This document shows, one piece after another, positions 1 through 8,343 of a DNA stretch of 33,203 bases. The DNA lies in assembly GCA_020426485.1 (NCBI GenBank), contig JAGQPY010000011.1, positions 1-33,203 on the forward strand. The letters run 5' to 3'. The first letter of the stretch is position 1. Every line of letters begins with the position of its first letter. The position numbers were made by a program, and so were the translations under genes. Under the pieces are notes generated by a model. That model made no database searches, was not told the origin of the DNA, and saw nothing but the letters and a program-made list of their open reading frames with translations. Source of the DNA: Planctomycetaceae bacterium. Lineage in GTDB: Bacteria; Planctomycetota; Planctomycetia; Planctomycetales; Planctomycetaceae.

Positions 1-8
1 AAGCCAAA

Positions 9-26
9 GCGGCGACAAGTCGCCGC
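9..26. repeat. GC-rich perfect palindrome, possible dispersed REP-like repeat
   Basis: Arms of 8 bp (9-16 and 19-26) are perfectly complementary around a 2-nt AA spacer. The palindrome sits in non-coding sequence at the left edge, flanked by A-rich runs. Its form resembles short interspersed palindromic repeats. Only one copy was noticed here, so repeat status is an inference that depends on finding further copies in the genome. Confidence 0.35.
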
Positions 27-59
27 GCTCCAAACCACAACCCGGCGCTGTCCAGCCTA

Positions 60-107
60 AGAACCCCTGGCAAAATCTATGATCCCTTAAGTTTTGTTAG
101 GGGTTCT
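60..107 (+). promoter_or_regulatory. Long imperfect RNA hairpin upstream of the first gene
   Basis: The outer 9 bp (60-68 with 99-107) pair perfectly. The stem continues inward to about 76/91 with C-G and A-T pairs plus three G-T pairs. Those G-T pairs are stable only in an RNA read from the + strand, because on the other strand they become A-C mismatches. No T-run follows, so it is a poor intrinsic terminator. It could be the end of a transcript entering from the left, a leader structure, or a small RNA element. Confidence 0.4.
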
Positions 108-411
108 GAATTCGACTTTCGCAGCCACGATCCGAGCCTGCAGGCGGCATTCACAGGGCATTTCCGTTCCGCGCCTGACAGACGCCTGTTTCTGCGGGCC
201 CCGAAAGCTGAGCCTGCGTTGAAACTTCTCGGGCGTCGTGGCGGTTCTCAAAATTGCGTGCCTAAAGGGGCACAGGTTTGTAACCTATCCAGAGTTCAGG
301 GGGCTTTTGAAAAATCGTCGTGCACCGTGCGCGTATCGTGCGGGCAGGCTGTTGTGCAGAACGTCAGATTTGTCGAACGCCCCGAATCGACTTCGGACAA
401 CCAGGTGCAAA
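108..411. other. Non-coding leader region before the first gene
   Basis: The coding frame of the first gene stays open upstream to a GTG at 238. However, that stretch encodes basic, Cys-rich sequence with no signal-peptide character, and no ribosome-binding site precedes 238. I treat it as leader or intergenic DNA. No convincing RNA gene or promoter motif was recognised. Confidence 0.4.
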
Positions 412-2775
412 ATGCTTTCTGTGACCCCAACTGAATTGAAAGCGAACTGTCAGGATAATGCGAATTCGTCAGTCACTTTTATCGCCGCACGTTGTGGAGC
501 GTTGTTACTGACGGTGCTGTGCGGAATATTGATCGGATGTCATCAGGAAGAAGTCTCAACACAGCACAGTCTTTCTGATGGTTCGGCGATGAATCATTTG
601 TCACCGACCGTAGTCTCGAACGGACACGAACGGATGCGTGAATGGCTGGGGCAGATCGCGGAAGATGCCCGCCACAATAATCCCATCGTCGGCGATCGCA
701 CGGCAAGCGAGTTCAGAAGCATTGTTGATCTGCCGGGCTATCTTGATCGGTTACCTCCGGATCGAAAATGGAAACTGTTATACGATCTGGGTGAACGCGA
801 ATTGCGTCTTGGGAACGAAGCAGACGCCATCCAGCGACTCACTGCCTCACTGGATGCTGCGGATTCGACATCCGCGCCTGCTCGCTATCGTAAGCTGTCG
901 CATTTTCGGCTGGGCATTGCCTATCTGCGATTCGCGGAAACACAAAACTGCTGTCAGAGGAACACTCCCGACAGCTGCATTGTTCCGATTCAGGGCGAAG
1001 GCATCCACCAAAGAAAGGAAGGTTCTCAAAAAGCGATGCAGCACCTGATTGCCGCTCTTCGGTCGGCTGCCGATGCAAACTCTGACGAAGACCGGTTGAG
1101 TGTGGACGAAACGGCGAAGTGGCTTCTGAATGTGGCGGCGATGACTCTGGGAACGTATCCCGATGCGGTTCCGGAGGAGTTTCGCATTCCGGAGCAGTTT
1201 TTTCGGTCGAGAGTCGATTTTCCGAGGTTCCGCAACGTCTACCCCGATCTGGGGCTGACGACATTTAATCTGTGCGGTGGAGTGGTCGTGGACGATCTGG
1301 ATGGTGATCTTGATCTGGACATCATCACCTGCACATGGGACCCCGGTGGTCCAACGCAGGTTTTTCGAAACAACGCTGACGGCTCATTTACGGAAGTGAC
1401 TGAGGGGTCCGGTCTCAAGGGCTTCTACGGTGGGCTCAATATGAATCAGGCGGACTTCGATAATGACGGTGATCTGGATATTTTCATCATGCGAGGAGCC
1501 TGGCTTCGAAAGTACGGACTCCATCCGAATTCACTGCTGAGAAATGACGGGGACCTGAAGTTTACGGATGTAACCATGGAACTTGGGCTGGCCGAGCCGG
1601 CGTACCCCACCAAGACCGCAGCATGGGCAGATTTCGATAATGACGGCGACCTGGATCTGTATGTGGGCAATGAATCCGTCAGTCTGGACCTCTACATGGG
1701 AAGTCAGGCTACGGAAGAATTAAATGCTCCATGTCAGTTGTTTCGAAACGACGGCGAAGCAGGATTTGTTGACATTGCGCCTCAGGCTGGTGTGGCTGAT
1801 CGGGAATTCTCGATGGGCGCTGTGTGGGGAGACTTCAATAACGATCGCTACCCGGACCTGTATGTTTCCTTCATTGGGAACAACCGGCTGTACCGAAATA
1901 ACAAAGACGGCACGTTCACAGATGTTGCCGAACAGGCCGGAGTTCTCGGGCAACCAAGCAGTTTTGCAACATGGTTTTTTGACTACGATAACGATGGCCT
2001 GCTTGACATCTTTGTTGGCTGTAATTCCGGTCCCGTTGGTGTTCTGAACTCCGGAATTCGTTTTCAACTGATGAAGTTGTACAGAAACAGGGGCGATGAA
2101 ACATTTGAAGATGTCGCACCGAAACTGGGGCTGACCTACCCGGCTGAGCCCATGGGGTCGAATTATGGTGACCTGAACAACGATGGCTTCGCAGATTTTT
2201 ATCTGGCCACAGGGAATACGCCTTATTCCGAAATCACGCCGAATGTCATGTTTCTGAATCAGCGGGCCGAATTGTTCGAAAACGTGACAATGGCCGGAGG
2301 ATTCGGACACCTGCAGAAAGGTCATGGGGTTTCGTTTGCAGATATCGACAATGATTTCGACAACGATGTCTATGTACAACTCGGAGGTGCCTATCCCGGT
2401 GATCGCTACACGGACGCTTTGTTTCAGAACCCCGGTTGCGGTAACAACAGTATCACATTGATTCTGACCGGAAGGGATTCCTGTCGATGTGCGATCGGTG
2501 CAAGAATCAGTCTGACTGTGTCCGACGCTGATGGTGAACGCAGGATCTGTACCCATGTTTCCAGCGGCAGCAGCTTTGGGGCAAATCCACTTCGTCAATG
2601 CATCGGCATCGGGGCCGCAGACCACGTCAAGTCAGTGGAAGTTTACTGGCCCGCCAGCGATCGACGTTCTGTCTTCCAGAACCTCAAAGCCAACACCGCC
2701 TATCGGATTGTTGAAGGCGTGGAGCGGGCTGAAGAAGTCCGGCTGCCTCAGTTCGATTTTCCCGCACGAAAATAG
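412..2775 (+). CDS. FG-GAP/ASPIC-UnbV (CRTAC1-like) lipoprotein with N-terminal helical repeat region
   Basis: This is a 787-residue predicted lipoprotein. The ATG at 412 is chosen because AGGTG lies 4 nt upstream and the next residues form a lipoprotein signal peptide: a hydrophobic stretch at about 29-42 ending in L-I-G-C with Cys43. Residues about 115-260 look TPR-like and hold the motif C180-C181...S-C189...H199. From about 285 to 680 there are seven FG-GAP/VCBS-type repeats with D-x-D/N-x-D-G-x-x-D loops that usually bind calcium in beta-propellers. The C-terminal ~80 residues match the ASPIC/UnbV domain, ending in the E-V-Y-W-P element. The protein is therefore probably anchored in a membrane facing the periplasm or outside, with a calcium-stabilised propeller that binds protein or glycan. 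No enzymatic residues are recognised. The next gene, of the same class, starts 53 bp later on the same strand. Confidence 0.85.
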   Translation: MLSVTPTELKANCQDNANSSVTFIAARCGALLLTVLCGILIGCHQEEVSTQHSLSDGSAMNHLSPTVVSNGHERMREWLGQIAEDARHNNPIVGDRTASEFRSIVDLPGYLDRLPPDRKWKLLYDLGERELRLGNEADAIQRLTASLDAADSTSAPARYRKLSHFRLGIAYLRFAETQNCCQRNTPDSCIVPIQGEGIHQRKEGSQKAMQHLIAALRSAADANSDEDRLSVDETAKWLLNVAAMTLGTYPDAVPEEFRIPEQFFRSRVDFPRFRNVYPDLGLTTFNLCGGVVVDDLDGDLDLDIITCTWDPGGPTQVFRNNADGSFTEVTEGSGLKGFYGGLNMNQADFDNDGDLDIFIMRGAWLRKYGLHPNSLLRNDGDLKFTDVTMELGLAEPAYPTKTAAWADFDNDGDLDLYVGNESVSLDLYMGSQATEELNAPCQLFRNDGEAGFVDIAPQAGVADREFSMGAVWGDFNNDRYPDLYVSFIGNNRLYRNNKDGTFTDVAEQAGVLGQPSSFATWFFDYDNDGLLDIFVGCNSGPVGVLNSGIRFQLMKLYRNRGDETFEDVAPKLGLTYPAEPMGSNYGDLNNDGFADFYLATGNTPYSEITPNVMFLNQRAELFENVTMAGGFGHLQKGHGVSFADIDNDFDNDVYVQLGGAYPGDRYTDALFQNPGCGNNSITLILTGRDSCRCAIGARISLTVSDADGERRICTHVSSGSSFGANPLRQCIGIGAADHVKSVEVYWPASDRRSVFQNLKANTAYRIVEGVERAEEVRLPQFDFPARK

Positions 2776-2828
2776 GGCGAGAGTCGCACAGGTGTCCTTT
2801 TGTCAGGGCTTCGAAAGGTTCGGTTGCA

Positions 2829-5717
2829 GTGCACCATGCTCAACAACAACGACCGCAGGGCCGGAATCGGAGGCGTTTCACTATCGTTGCGGTGTGCGTC
2901 CTCAGTGGAGCCGCCTTACTGCTGCTCTCGTTTTTCAAACCGATAAGCCAGACGCCAACGGAGTTCGAAACTACGGATCGCGGGCTGACTCCGGCGTCAG
3001 TCATCGATCGACTGAGAAAATCACAACCCTCTGATGTACAATCAGAAATTGATATGTTTCTCAGTTCCAATCAGGCCGGTCCGGAAGCCGCATATCAACT
3101 TGCGGGTTACTGCTTTTCATCAGGGGCAATCACGGCCGCTGAAAGATGCTATCTTTACGCGCTGGAACACGGCAGTACTCCCGACTTTCGTCTGGCGTAC
3201 GGACAGTTTCTTTTCAGCATCGGTCGAGTCTACGACGCGCGGAGTGTCTGGGAACCACTGCTGAGACATGGTGGCATGGATCTGCTCAGCATGCCTCGTC
3301 TGGGGAATGATGACCTGACTTTCGAGCCTGAGCTGGAATGCATCCGACAGGCGCGGAATCACAAGGATGACGTGGCCGCCGTTCTGGCTCGGGCGCATTT
3401 AATGCTGCAGTCGCGACAGGTCACTGAGGCGAGACAACTGCTGGAACAGCACTTCGAAGCAGGTTGTGATCGAACTCAGTTTCGCGAGCTGTGGGGGGAA
3501 TGTCTGAGTCTGTCCGGAGAAACATCGCAGCTCTGGAAATTTCTTGTCGATCACGGGCCTCCGGAATCGCCCGAAGAATGGTGCCTTGCCGGCAGAGCGA
3601 CACACAGTCAGGGCCGAATTGACGAATCAATTCGCTGCTACCTTGAAGCCGTCCAGCTTGACCCCGCATGTCAGGAAGCCAGTAACCGACTTGCGGAACT
3701 ATATCGGATTCGTCACCGGCATGAGGAAGCTGAATTCTTTCGGAACAGAGCCGATCTTCTTAAACAGTACAGTGTCACGTGTCGTGTCATCCACAGTTCG
3801 GAAGACCTTCCGACTGAGGCAAGTCTCAAAAGTGCGGCGACGCTCAGCAGGTCTGCGGGAGCATTTCGAGAATGCGTGGCGTGGTGTGACATCGCTGCCG
3901 CAGTCTTCCCCGCTGAAACATGGATGGTTCGGCTCAGGGAGGAGTGTCTAAGAGACATCCGACCGGAGGATGGACGTTTTTCGGAAACAGATCCGCTGTG
4001 GGCACAGATCCGGCCGAAGGAATTTCCTCTGCCCCGATGGCATCAACGCTTCGCAACACCACAAGTGACCGAACAATCACCGGTCCCAATTCAGTTTGAG
4101 GACCGAGCGATTGATGTGGGCATCGACTTTGTTTACCGAAGCGGCTACAGATCTGTTGAGCAGTCCCGGTTCTTTGAGTTTACGGGAGGTGGTGTGGCGG
4201 TGATTGATCTGGATCAGGACCTGTGGCCGGACGTGTTCTTTTCACAGGGAGGAAGTTCTCCTCGTCTGGGGCGTCCTTCGGATAACGATCCGGAAAAATC
4301 ACAGCCGGAAGAGGAATGGCCGTCAGATGCGTTGTTTCGCAATCATCGTGGGCAGAGTTTTCATGATGTTGCACAGCTCAGTGGCCTGACGGACAGCGGA
4401 TACTCTCAGGGTTGCACGGCCGGTGACTGCAATCTCGATGGTTTTCAGGATCTGTATGTGGCAAATATTGGTTCAAATGCCCTGATGATCAACAACGGTG
4501 ACGGCACATTTACTCATTCAGAGTTTTCCTTTCCTGATGTCTGGACCACCAGCTGCGCCATCGCGGATCTGACCGGGGACGGCATCCCGGACATCTACGA
4601 TGTCAATCACATGGCGCAGGATGGGATTCACGAAAAAATGTGTCGTAGCGGAGATGCGGCCTATCCCTGCGATCTTTCAAAGATGAAGCCGGAACAGGAT
4701 CGGCTCTGGATGGGTCAGGGAGATGGTGATTTTCTCGACATGACCTTCATCTGTGGAATCGAACAGCCCGAGGGCACCGGGCTGGGCCTGTTGGTTGGAG
4801 ATCTTGATGGCGTTGGCGATCTGGAGATTTTTGTTGCGAATGATGCCAAACCAAACTTCCTTTTTGTCAGGCACCCGGATTCACGTTCACAGTCCGTCAG
4901 CTTCACCAACGAAGCCGCTTTGCGAGGACTGGCCGTCAGCGCTGAAGGCAGGTCGCAGGCGTGTATGGGAGTTGCCGCGGGAGATGCAGACGGCGACGGA
5001 ACAACGGACCTGTTTATCACCAACTTCTTCGCCGACTACAACACGTTGTACCTGCAGCGAGTTTCACCGTTTTTTTCCGATTGCACGCTGGAGAAGAATC
5101 TCTACCTGCCATCATGGAACAGACTTGGCTTTGGGGCTCAGTTTCTGGATGCGGACATGGACGGTCGCAATGAAATCGTGCTTACCAATGGCGATGTCGC
5201 AGATTTCAGCAGCACCAATCCCAGTCGGCCATTCCAACAGTGTTCGCAGTTGCTGAGAAATTCAGGAACGGGCGCTTTTGTGGAGGCGGATGCTGCGAAG
5301 ATCGGCAGCTTCTTTTCTCGACCGGTTCTGGGGCGTGGATTGGCTTCACTGGACTGGAACCGAGATGGGAGACCTGATTTTGTCGTCTCCTGCATGGACT
5401 CTCAGGCAGCTCTGGTGACGAATGCTTCAGACGTCCCTTCAGGTGCCAGCCTGCGAATGATCGGAACAAGCTCTCCCCGTGAACCCATTGGTTGTCAGCT
5501 GAGTATCGAAACTGAACACCGTCAGAGCTTGCATTCCCTGATGACGGGAGACGGATATCAGTGCAGAAATTCAACCGTCATACTCGTGGCAGCTCCACAG
5601 GGACAACCATACTCTGTCCGGATCAAGTGGCCCGGCACCATGCCGCAGGCGTTCACCACGCTGCAAACGGACCTTCTGATTCCGGAGGGAAGAGACGCGT
5701 TGTCGGCACCACAATGA
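2829..5717 (+). CDS. Membrane-anchored TPR plus FG-GAP/ASPIC-UnbV protein
   Basis: This is a 962-residue protein starting at GTG 2829, with GAAAGG about 10 nt upstream. Residues 11-16 are basic and about 17-36 form one hydrophobic segment, so it is probably anchored by an uncleaved signal. Residues about 80-315 contain TPR-like helical pairs, the clearest being 250-305 (L-A-G-R-A...G-R-I-D-E-S-I-R-C-Y-L-E-A...L-D-P). Residues about 450-850 carry FG-GAP loops such as D-C-N-L-D-G-F-Q-D, D-L-T-G-D-G-I-P-D and D-W-N-R-D-G-R-P-D, some degenerate. Residues about 868-955 are ASPIC/UnbV-like, with an I-K-W-P element. It follows the 412 gene at 53 bp, suggesting co-transcription. The family occurs in exported proteins of unknown role; a scaffold or ligand-binding function is inferred. 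The architecture fuses what is encoded as two neighbouring genes at 8344 and 10154. Confidence 0.82.
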   Translation: MHHAQQQRPQGRNRRRFTIVAVCVLSGAALLLLSFFKPISQTPTEFETTDRGLTPASVIDRLRKSQPSDVQSEIDMFLSSNQAGPEAAYQLAGYCFSSGAITAAERCYLYALEHGSTPDFRLAYGQFLFSIGRVYDARSVWEPLLRHGGMDLLSMPRLGNDDLTFEPELECIRQARNHKDDVAAVLARAHLMLQSRQVTEARQLLEQHFEAGCDRTQFRELWGECLSLSGETSQLWKFLVDHGPPESPEEWCLAGRATHSQGRIDESIRCYLEAVQLDPACQEASNRLAELYRIRHRHEEAEFFRNRADLLKQYSVTCRVIHSSEDLPTEASLKSAATLSRSAGAFRECVAWCDIAAAVFPAETWMVRLREECLRDIRPEDGRFSETDPLWAQIRPKEFPLPRWHQRFATPQVTEQSPVPIQFEDRAIDVGIDFVYRSGYRSVEQSRFFEFTGGGVAVIDLDQDLWPDVFFSQGGSSPRLGRPSDNDPEKSQPEEEWPSDALFRNHRGQSFHDVAQLSGLTDSGYSQGCTAGDCNLDGFQDLYVANIGSNALMINNGDGTFTHSEFSFPDVWTTSCAIADLTGDGIPDIYDVNHMAQDGIHEKMCRSGDAAYPCDLSKMKPEQDRLWMGQGDGDFLDMTFICGIEQPEGTGLGLLVGDLDGVGDLEIFVANDAKPNFLFVRHPDSRSQSVSFTNEAALRGLAVSAEGRSQACMGVAAGDADGDGTTDLFITNFFADYNTLYLQRVSPFFSDCTLEKNLYLPSWNRLGFGAQFLDADMDGRNEIVLTNGDVADFSSTNPSRPFQQCSQLLRNSGTGAFVEADAAKIGSFFSRPVLGRGLASLDWNRDGRPDFVVSCMDSQAALVTNASDVPSGASLRMIGTSSPREPIGCQLSIETEHRQSLHSLMTGDGYQCRNSTVILVAAPQGQPYSVRIKWPGTMPQAFTTLQTDLLIPEGRDALSAPQ

Positions 5718-6493
5718 ATGAGACATGCGAAGAATCTTGCGATGTGTACTGCAACCGGCAGGACCGGTGGTGGCCGTTGATCATGAATCAGGAACGATTC
5801 ATCAACGGACCGGGTCCACCTCAAAGCCTGGCCACACCGGCATCAGGCCCGGTCGGACCGGATTCGGATGACGAGTAAAAGCCGGGGCGAACTTTATGCG
5901 GCTCATTGAGACTTGTCGCTGTCCGGCTGAACAGTCGGTCGATCACCCGCTGTGTAAAATCGGTGAAGTCACCCTCTTCTGTTTCTGGAGCTCTCTCCTG
6001 TAGTACTCCTTCAGCAACTGTGTGGGTCTCTGAAATCATCGTCCAGGCTGCAACTCCATATTTCCATCCCTGCAACGAGCACCAGTGATCCCTCGTGAAA
6101 GGTCTTGAAGGGGCATTTCTCATGCAGAGAATGCGATGCCACAGGGGGCCGAACAAACATAGATCACAGCCGGGACTGGCACCCATTCCGATAGGTGGTT
6201 CGCAGGGTTTTTGCTTCGTTGCGGGAGCCAAGCCCGTTTTTTGAGCGCCGTTGTTCCCCGAGATCGCAAAATCCAAGGTCCACATGTCGTTTGAACCGCA
6301 TCGGGGTGCCAAAATGGCACTGGTGCCGCCAACGGATAATCTGTGCCTTTCTGCGAGTAAATTTCACACGGGTGTGAGTTTTTTCAGGCCACTAGAGCAG
6401 TTTGTTGGTAGCATTCTCGGGGTTGGGATCGTCCCGGCTTGGTGTTATCTGTTTCGTCCCCGTTTTTTGGACATGTTCTTGAAAGGAACGCAA
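5718..6493. other. Long intergenic region / leader before the pseudopilin gene
   Basis: This is about 775 bp without a gene I can support. A 163-codon open frame on the - strand (5821-6312) has no ribosome-binding site, no recognisable domain and a composition rich in Cys, Trp and Pro unlike the neighbours, so I do not call it. The last ~130 bp include a hairpin followed by six T (see the separate entry) and the ribosome-binding site of the next gene. A small RNA, a long 5' leader or a decayed gene are all possible. Confidence 0.4.
6364..6384 (+). terminator. Possible short intrinsic terminator in the pseudopilin leader
   Basis: TCACA (6364-6368) and TGTGA (6373-6377) pair around a C-G-G-G loop, or with one further pair around a GG turn, followed by G and six T. 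The T-run fits a rho-independent terminator but the stem is short. It lies about 110 bp before the ATG at 6494. It would therefore either end a transcript from upstream or attenuate the pseudopilin gene. Confidence 0.35.
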
Positions 6494-7627
6494 ATGAAGA
6501 ATGTTGTTCTTCCCGATCGAAGAAAAGGAACTCGCTTTGGCTTCACTCTGATTGAGCTGCTGGTTGTCATAGCCATTATTGCTATTCTCATTGCTCTGCT
6601 TCTTCCTGCGGTTCAGCAGGCTCGTGAAGCAGCCCGCAGAACGCAGTGTAAGAACAATCTGAAGCAGTTCGGCTTGGCCATTCACAACTTCCATGACACT
6701 TACAACGGCCTGCCGAACCTGGTGAATCATTCCGGCGGTCCCACGCTGTTTTTTCATCTGCTTCCATTCTTTGAACAGGCAAATCTCTACAACCTGTACA
6801 ATGGCGGAGCAACCGACGGGTCGGGCAATGCAACAAGCCTGCGTCGCGAAATGGACGGCAACGGCGCGACCGTGAACTTTCGGATCATTGAAAATGCCGG
6901 ACAGGGGCAGTCAATCACCGGGATTCCCGGCTGGCACTGCCCAACGTATCGGTCACCCGCTGTTCAAAGGCTCAATGGTGGAGATCGAACAGATAATCCG
7001 GCACGTGGACCGCTGACGGATTATGCTGTTGTGTTTATGCAGGCTCGTGGGAGCGATACCAATCCAGACATGTCGACGGAGAACGCCTGGTGGGACCATC
7101 ACGATTCGAACAACGCTGGAAAGATTGATCGTCAGAAGGGTGCGATCCGGACCGGAAATACGATCGGTATGGTGAATGATGGCGGCATCGACGGTCTCAA
7201 CGGCAAGCGTCGAGCCGAAGCACGACCGAACTCTAACCTTCGTGACATTCTGGACGGCACCAGCAATACGGCTCTGATGGGCGAAAAGTATCAGCGACTT
7301 GGTGAATGGGGTCGAGCTGCCGCAAACTGGGACCGAACCGACGCATCACCATTTGTTCAGAATGGAAGCTGGCGGGAATACAGCGCGGCTCGCAACATGC
7401 GGTTTAAGCTGAAAACCAAGCCGGAGGCCCCGATCAACGATAACGGTGCTTTCAACACAAATGCTAACACTGCTGCTCGTGGAGCTGGCTTCGGAAGCTG
7501 GCACACAGGAGCAGTTCAGTTTCTTTTGGGTGACGGATCTGTTCGGTCTGTCAGTGAGAATGTTTCTCAGGAGATTCAGTGGCGACTGGCGGACCGAAAT
7601 GATGGCCTGCCGATCGGAGACTTCTGA
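6494..7627 (+). CDS. DUF1559 prepilin-like protein with H-X9-DG C-terminal motif
   Basis: This is a 377-residue type II/IV pseudopilin-like protein of the DUF1559 family, which is greatly expanded in planctomycetes. The ATG at 6494 is chosen because AAAGGA lies 6 nt upstream and the prepilin leader then sits correctly: basic residues 9-14, G16 before the cleavage site, F17-T-L-I-E21 with the conserved Glu at +5, and a hydrophobic helix to about residue 39, followed by the usual Q-Q-A-R-E-A-A-R-R. The body contains the G-T-S-N-T element typical of the family. Near the end H337 is followed after nine residues by D347-G348, the H-X9-DG signature. By family knowledge a prepilin peptidase should process it and leave it membrane-anchored or in a fibre. 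The frame is open upstream to 6251 but that stretch is probably untranslated. The small lipoprotein at 7733 follows. Confidence 0.93.
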   Translation: MKNVVLPDRRKGTRFGFTLIELLVVIAIIAILIALLLPAVQQAREAARRTQCKNNLKQFGLAIHNFHDTYNGLPNLVNHSGGPTLFFHLLPFFEQANLYNLYNGGATDGSGNATSLRREMDGNGATVNFRIIENAGQGQSITGIPGWHCPTYRSPAVQRLNGGDRTDNPARGPLTDYAVVFMQARGSDTNPDMSTENAWWDHHDSNNAGKIDRQKGAIRTGNTIGMVNDGGIDGLNGKRRAEARPNSNLRDILDGTSNTALMGEKYQRLGEWGRAAANWDRTDASPFVQNGSWREYSAARNMRFKLKTKPEAPINDNGAFNTNANTAARGAGFGSWHTGAVQFLLGDGSVRSVSENVSQEIQWRLADRNDGLPIGDF

Positions 7628-7676
7628 TCAGTCGTCTGTGATATTGCTTCTGAATTTGTCTGATGTCTGACATACG

Positions 7677-7710
7677 AGCTCCGGTTTGTTGGTAACGAAC
7701 CGGAGCTTTC
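7677..7710 (+). terminator. Strong intergenic hairpin between pseudopilin and lipoprotein genes
   Basis: A 10-bp perfect stem (7677-7686 with 7698-7707) extends inward by four more pairs, one of them G-T, leaving a 3-nt loop (7691-7693). The right arm runs into TTTC only. It could be a partial terminator or a 3'-end stabilising structure that lowers lipoprotein expression relative to the pseudopilin. The lipoprotein ribosome-binding site lies just downstream and is not enclosed by the stem. Confidence 0.55.
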
Positions 7711-7732
7711 AAATTCTGTCGAAAGGAAAGCT

Positions 7733-8137
7733 GTGAGAGCAGGCCTGATTCTTCTTGGAGTGATGCTTGTGGCCGGATGTGGTGGCCAGGGCGGGCGAAA
7801 TGTCGAAGGAACGGTGGTGTTTTCGGATGGTTCTCCGCTAGTGCGTGGAAACGTCATCCTGACGAATGAAAAGAACACCTATCAAGGCGCATTGAATGAT
7901 CAAGGCGTATTCAAGATGGAAGGTGTTCTTGATGGCACATACAACGTGGCCATTGCAGGGGCCGTGATGGCTGAAGCAGGAAATGGTGAGATGCAGTACG
8001 ATGCCGATGGAAATTACATCGAGCCAAAACCAGTTGAGCCTGCTCCGCTGATCAATGCCAAGTTTCAGAAGCCCGACACATCGGGACTGAGCATTACGGT
8101 GCCTGGAGACTACAAGTTGACCGTCGACCGTCCATGA
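7733..8137 (+). CDS. Small lipoprotein, probable beta-sandwich (carboxypeptidase regulatory-like)
   Basis: This is a 134-residue predicted lipoprotein. The GTG at 7733 is supported by AAGGAAAG just upstream. Residues 1-15 form a lipoprotein signal (L-V-A-G-C, with Cys16 as the lipidated residue) followed by G-G-Q-G-G. The mature part has the pattern G-T-V-V-F-S-D-G-S-P-L...G-x-V-x-L, later D-G-x-Y-N-V-A, and ends in V-P-G-D-Y-K-L-T-V. This resembles the transthyretin/carboxypeptidase-regulatory-like sandwich common in small planctomycete lipoproteins. Such genes often sit directly after DUF1559 genes, as here (about 105 bp gap with a hairpin). Function is unknown; a structural partner of the pseudopilin is an inference from position only. 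A terminator follows at 8169-8197. Confidence 0.85.
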   Translation: MRAGLILLGVMLVAGCGGQGGRNVEGTVVFSDGSPLVRGNVILTNEKNTYQGALNDQGVFKMEGVLDGTYNVAIAGAVMAEAGNGEMQYDADGNYIEPKPVEPAPLINAKFQKPDTSGLSITVPGDYKLTVDRP

Positions 8138-8168
8138 GCCTGACGGGTTCCTTTGAAAAACCGAAGCC

Positions 8169-8197
8169 AGCCCGCATCTTACGGTGCGGGCTGTTTT
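8169..8197 (+). terminator. Rho-independent terminator after the lipoprotein gene
   Basis: An 8-bp perfect GC-rich stem (8169-8176 with 8185-8192) has an 8-nt loop and is followed by G and four T. It lies 31 bp after the lipoprotein stop and before the chosen start of the next gene. This argues against translating the open frame from 8134 and supports the downstream start. Confidence 0.75.
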
Positions 8198-8343
8198 CGT
8201 ATGAGGGAATGTCCGGGATGACTCAACAGAAGCGTTTTTCGCAGCATCCCGTTCCGCACCCTGCCCTGTTGTTTCAGAGTCTGCCGGGTTTGGTAAACCA
8301 GTGCTGGTCATCTAACAGATCCGTTGTACGGATCAGGAACACG

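Noticed and set aside
1281-2373. Repeated GAT/AAT-rich motifs that look like a DNA repeat array
   Set aside because: They are the codons of the FG-GAP calcium loops, spaced irregularly and diverged, so not a CRISPR or satellite array.
1720-2625. 301-codon - strand open frame opposite the first FG-GAP gene
   Set aside because: Mirror of the D/N-rich repeat codons (runs of Ile, Val, Cys), without a signal or ribosome-binding site.
5821-6312. 163-codon - strand open frame in the leader of the pseudopilin gene
   Set aside because: No ribosome-binding site, no family resemblance and an odd composition; possible remnant but not supportable as a gene.
8134-8343. N-terminal 70-codon extension of the third FG-GAP protein
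   Set aside because: It contains the terminator of the preceding lipoprotein gene (8169-8197); the ATG at 8344 has a ribosome-binding site and signal-like sequence.
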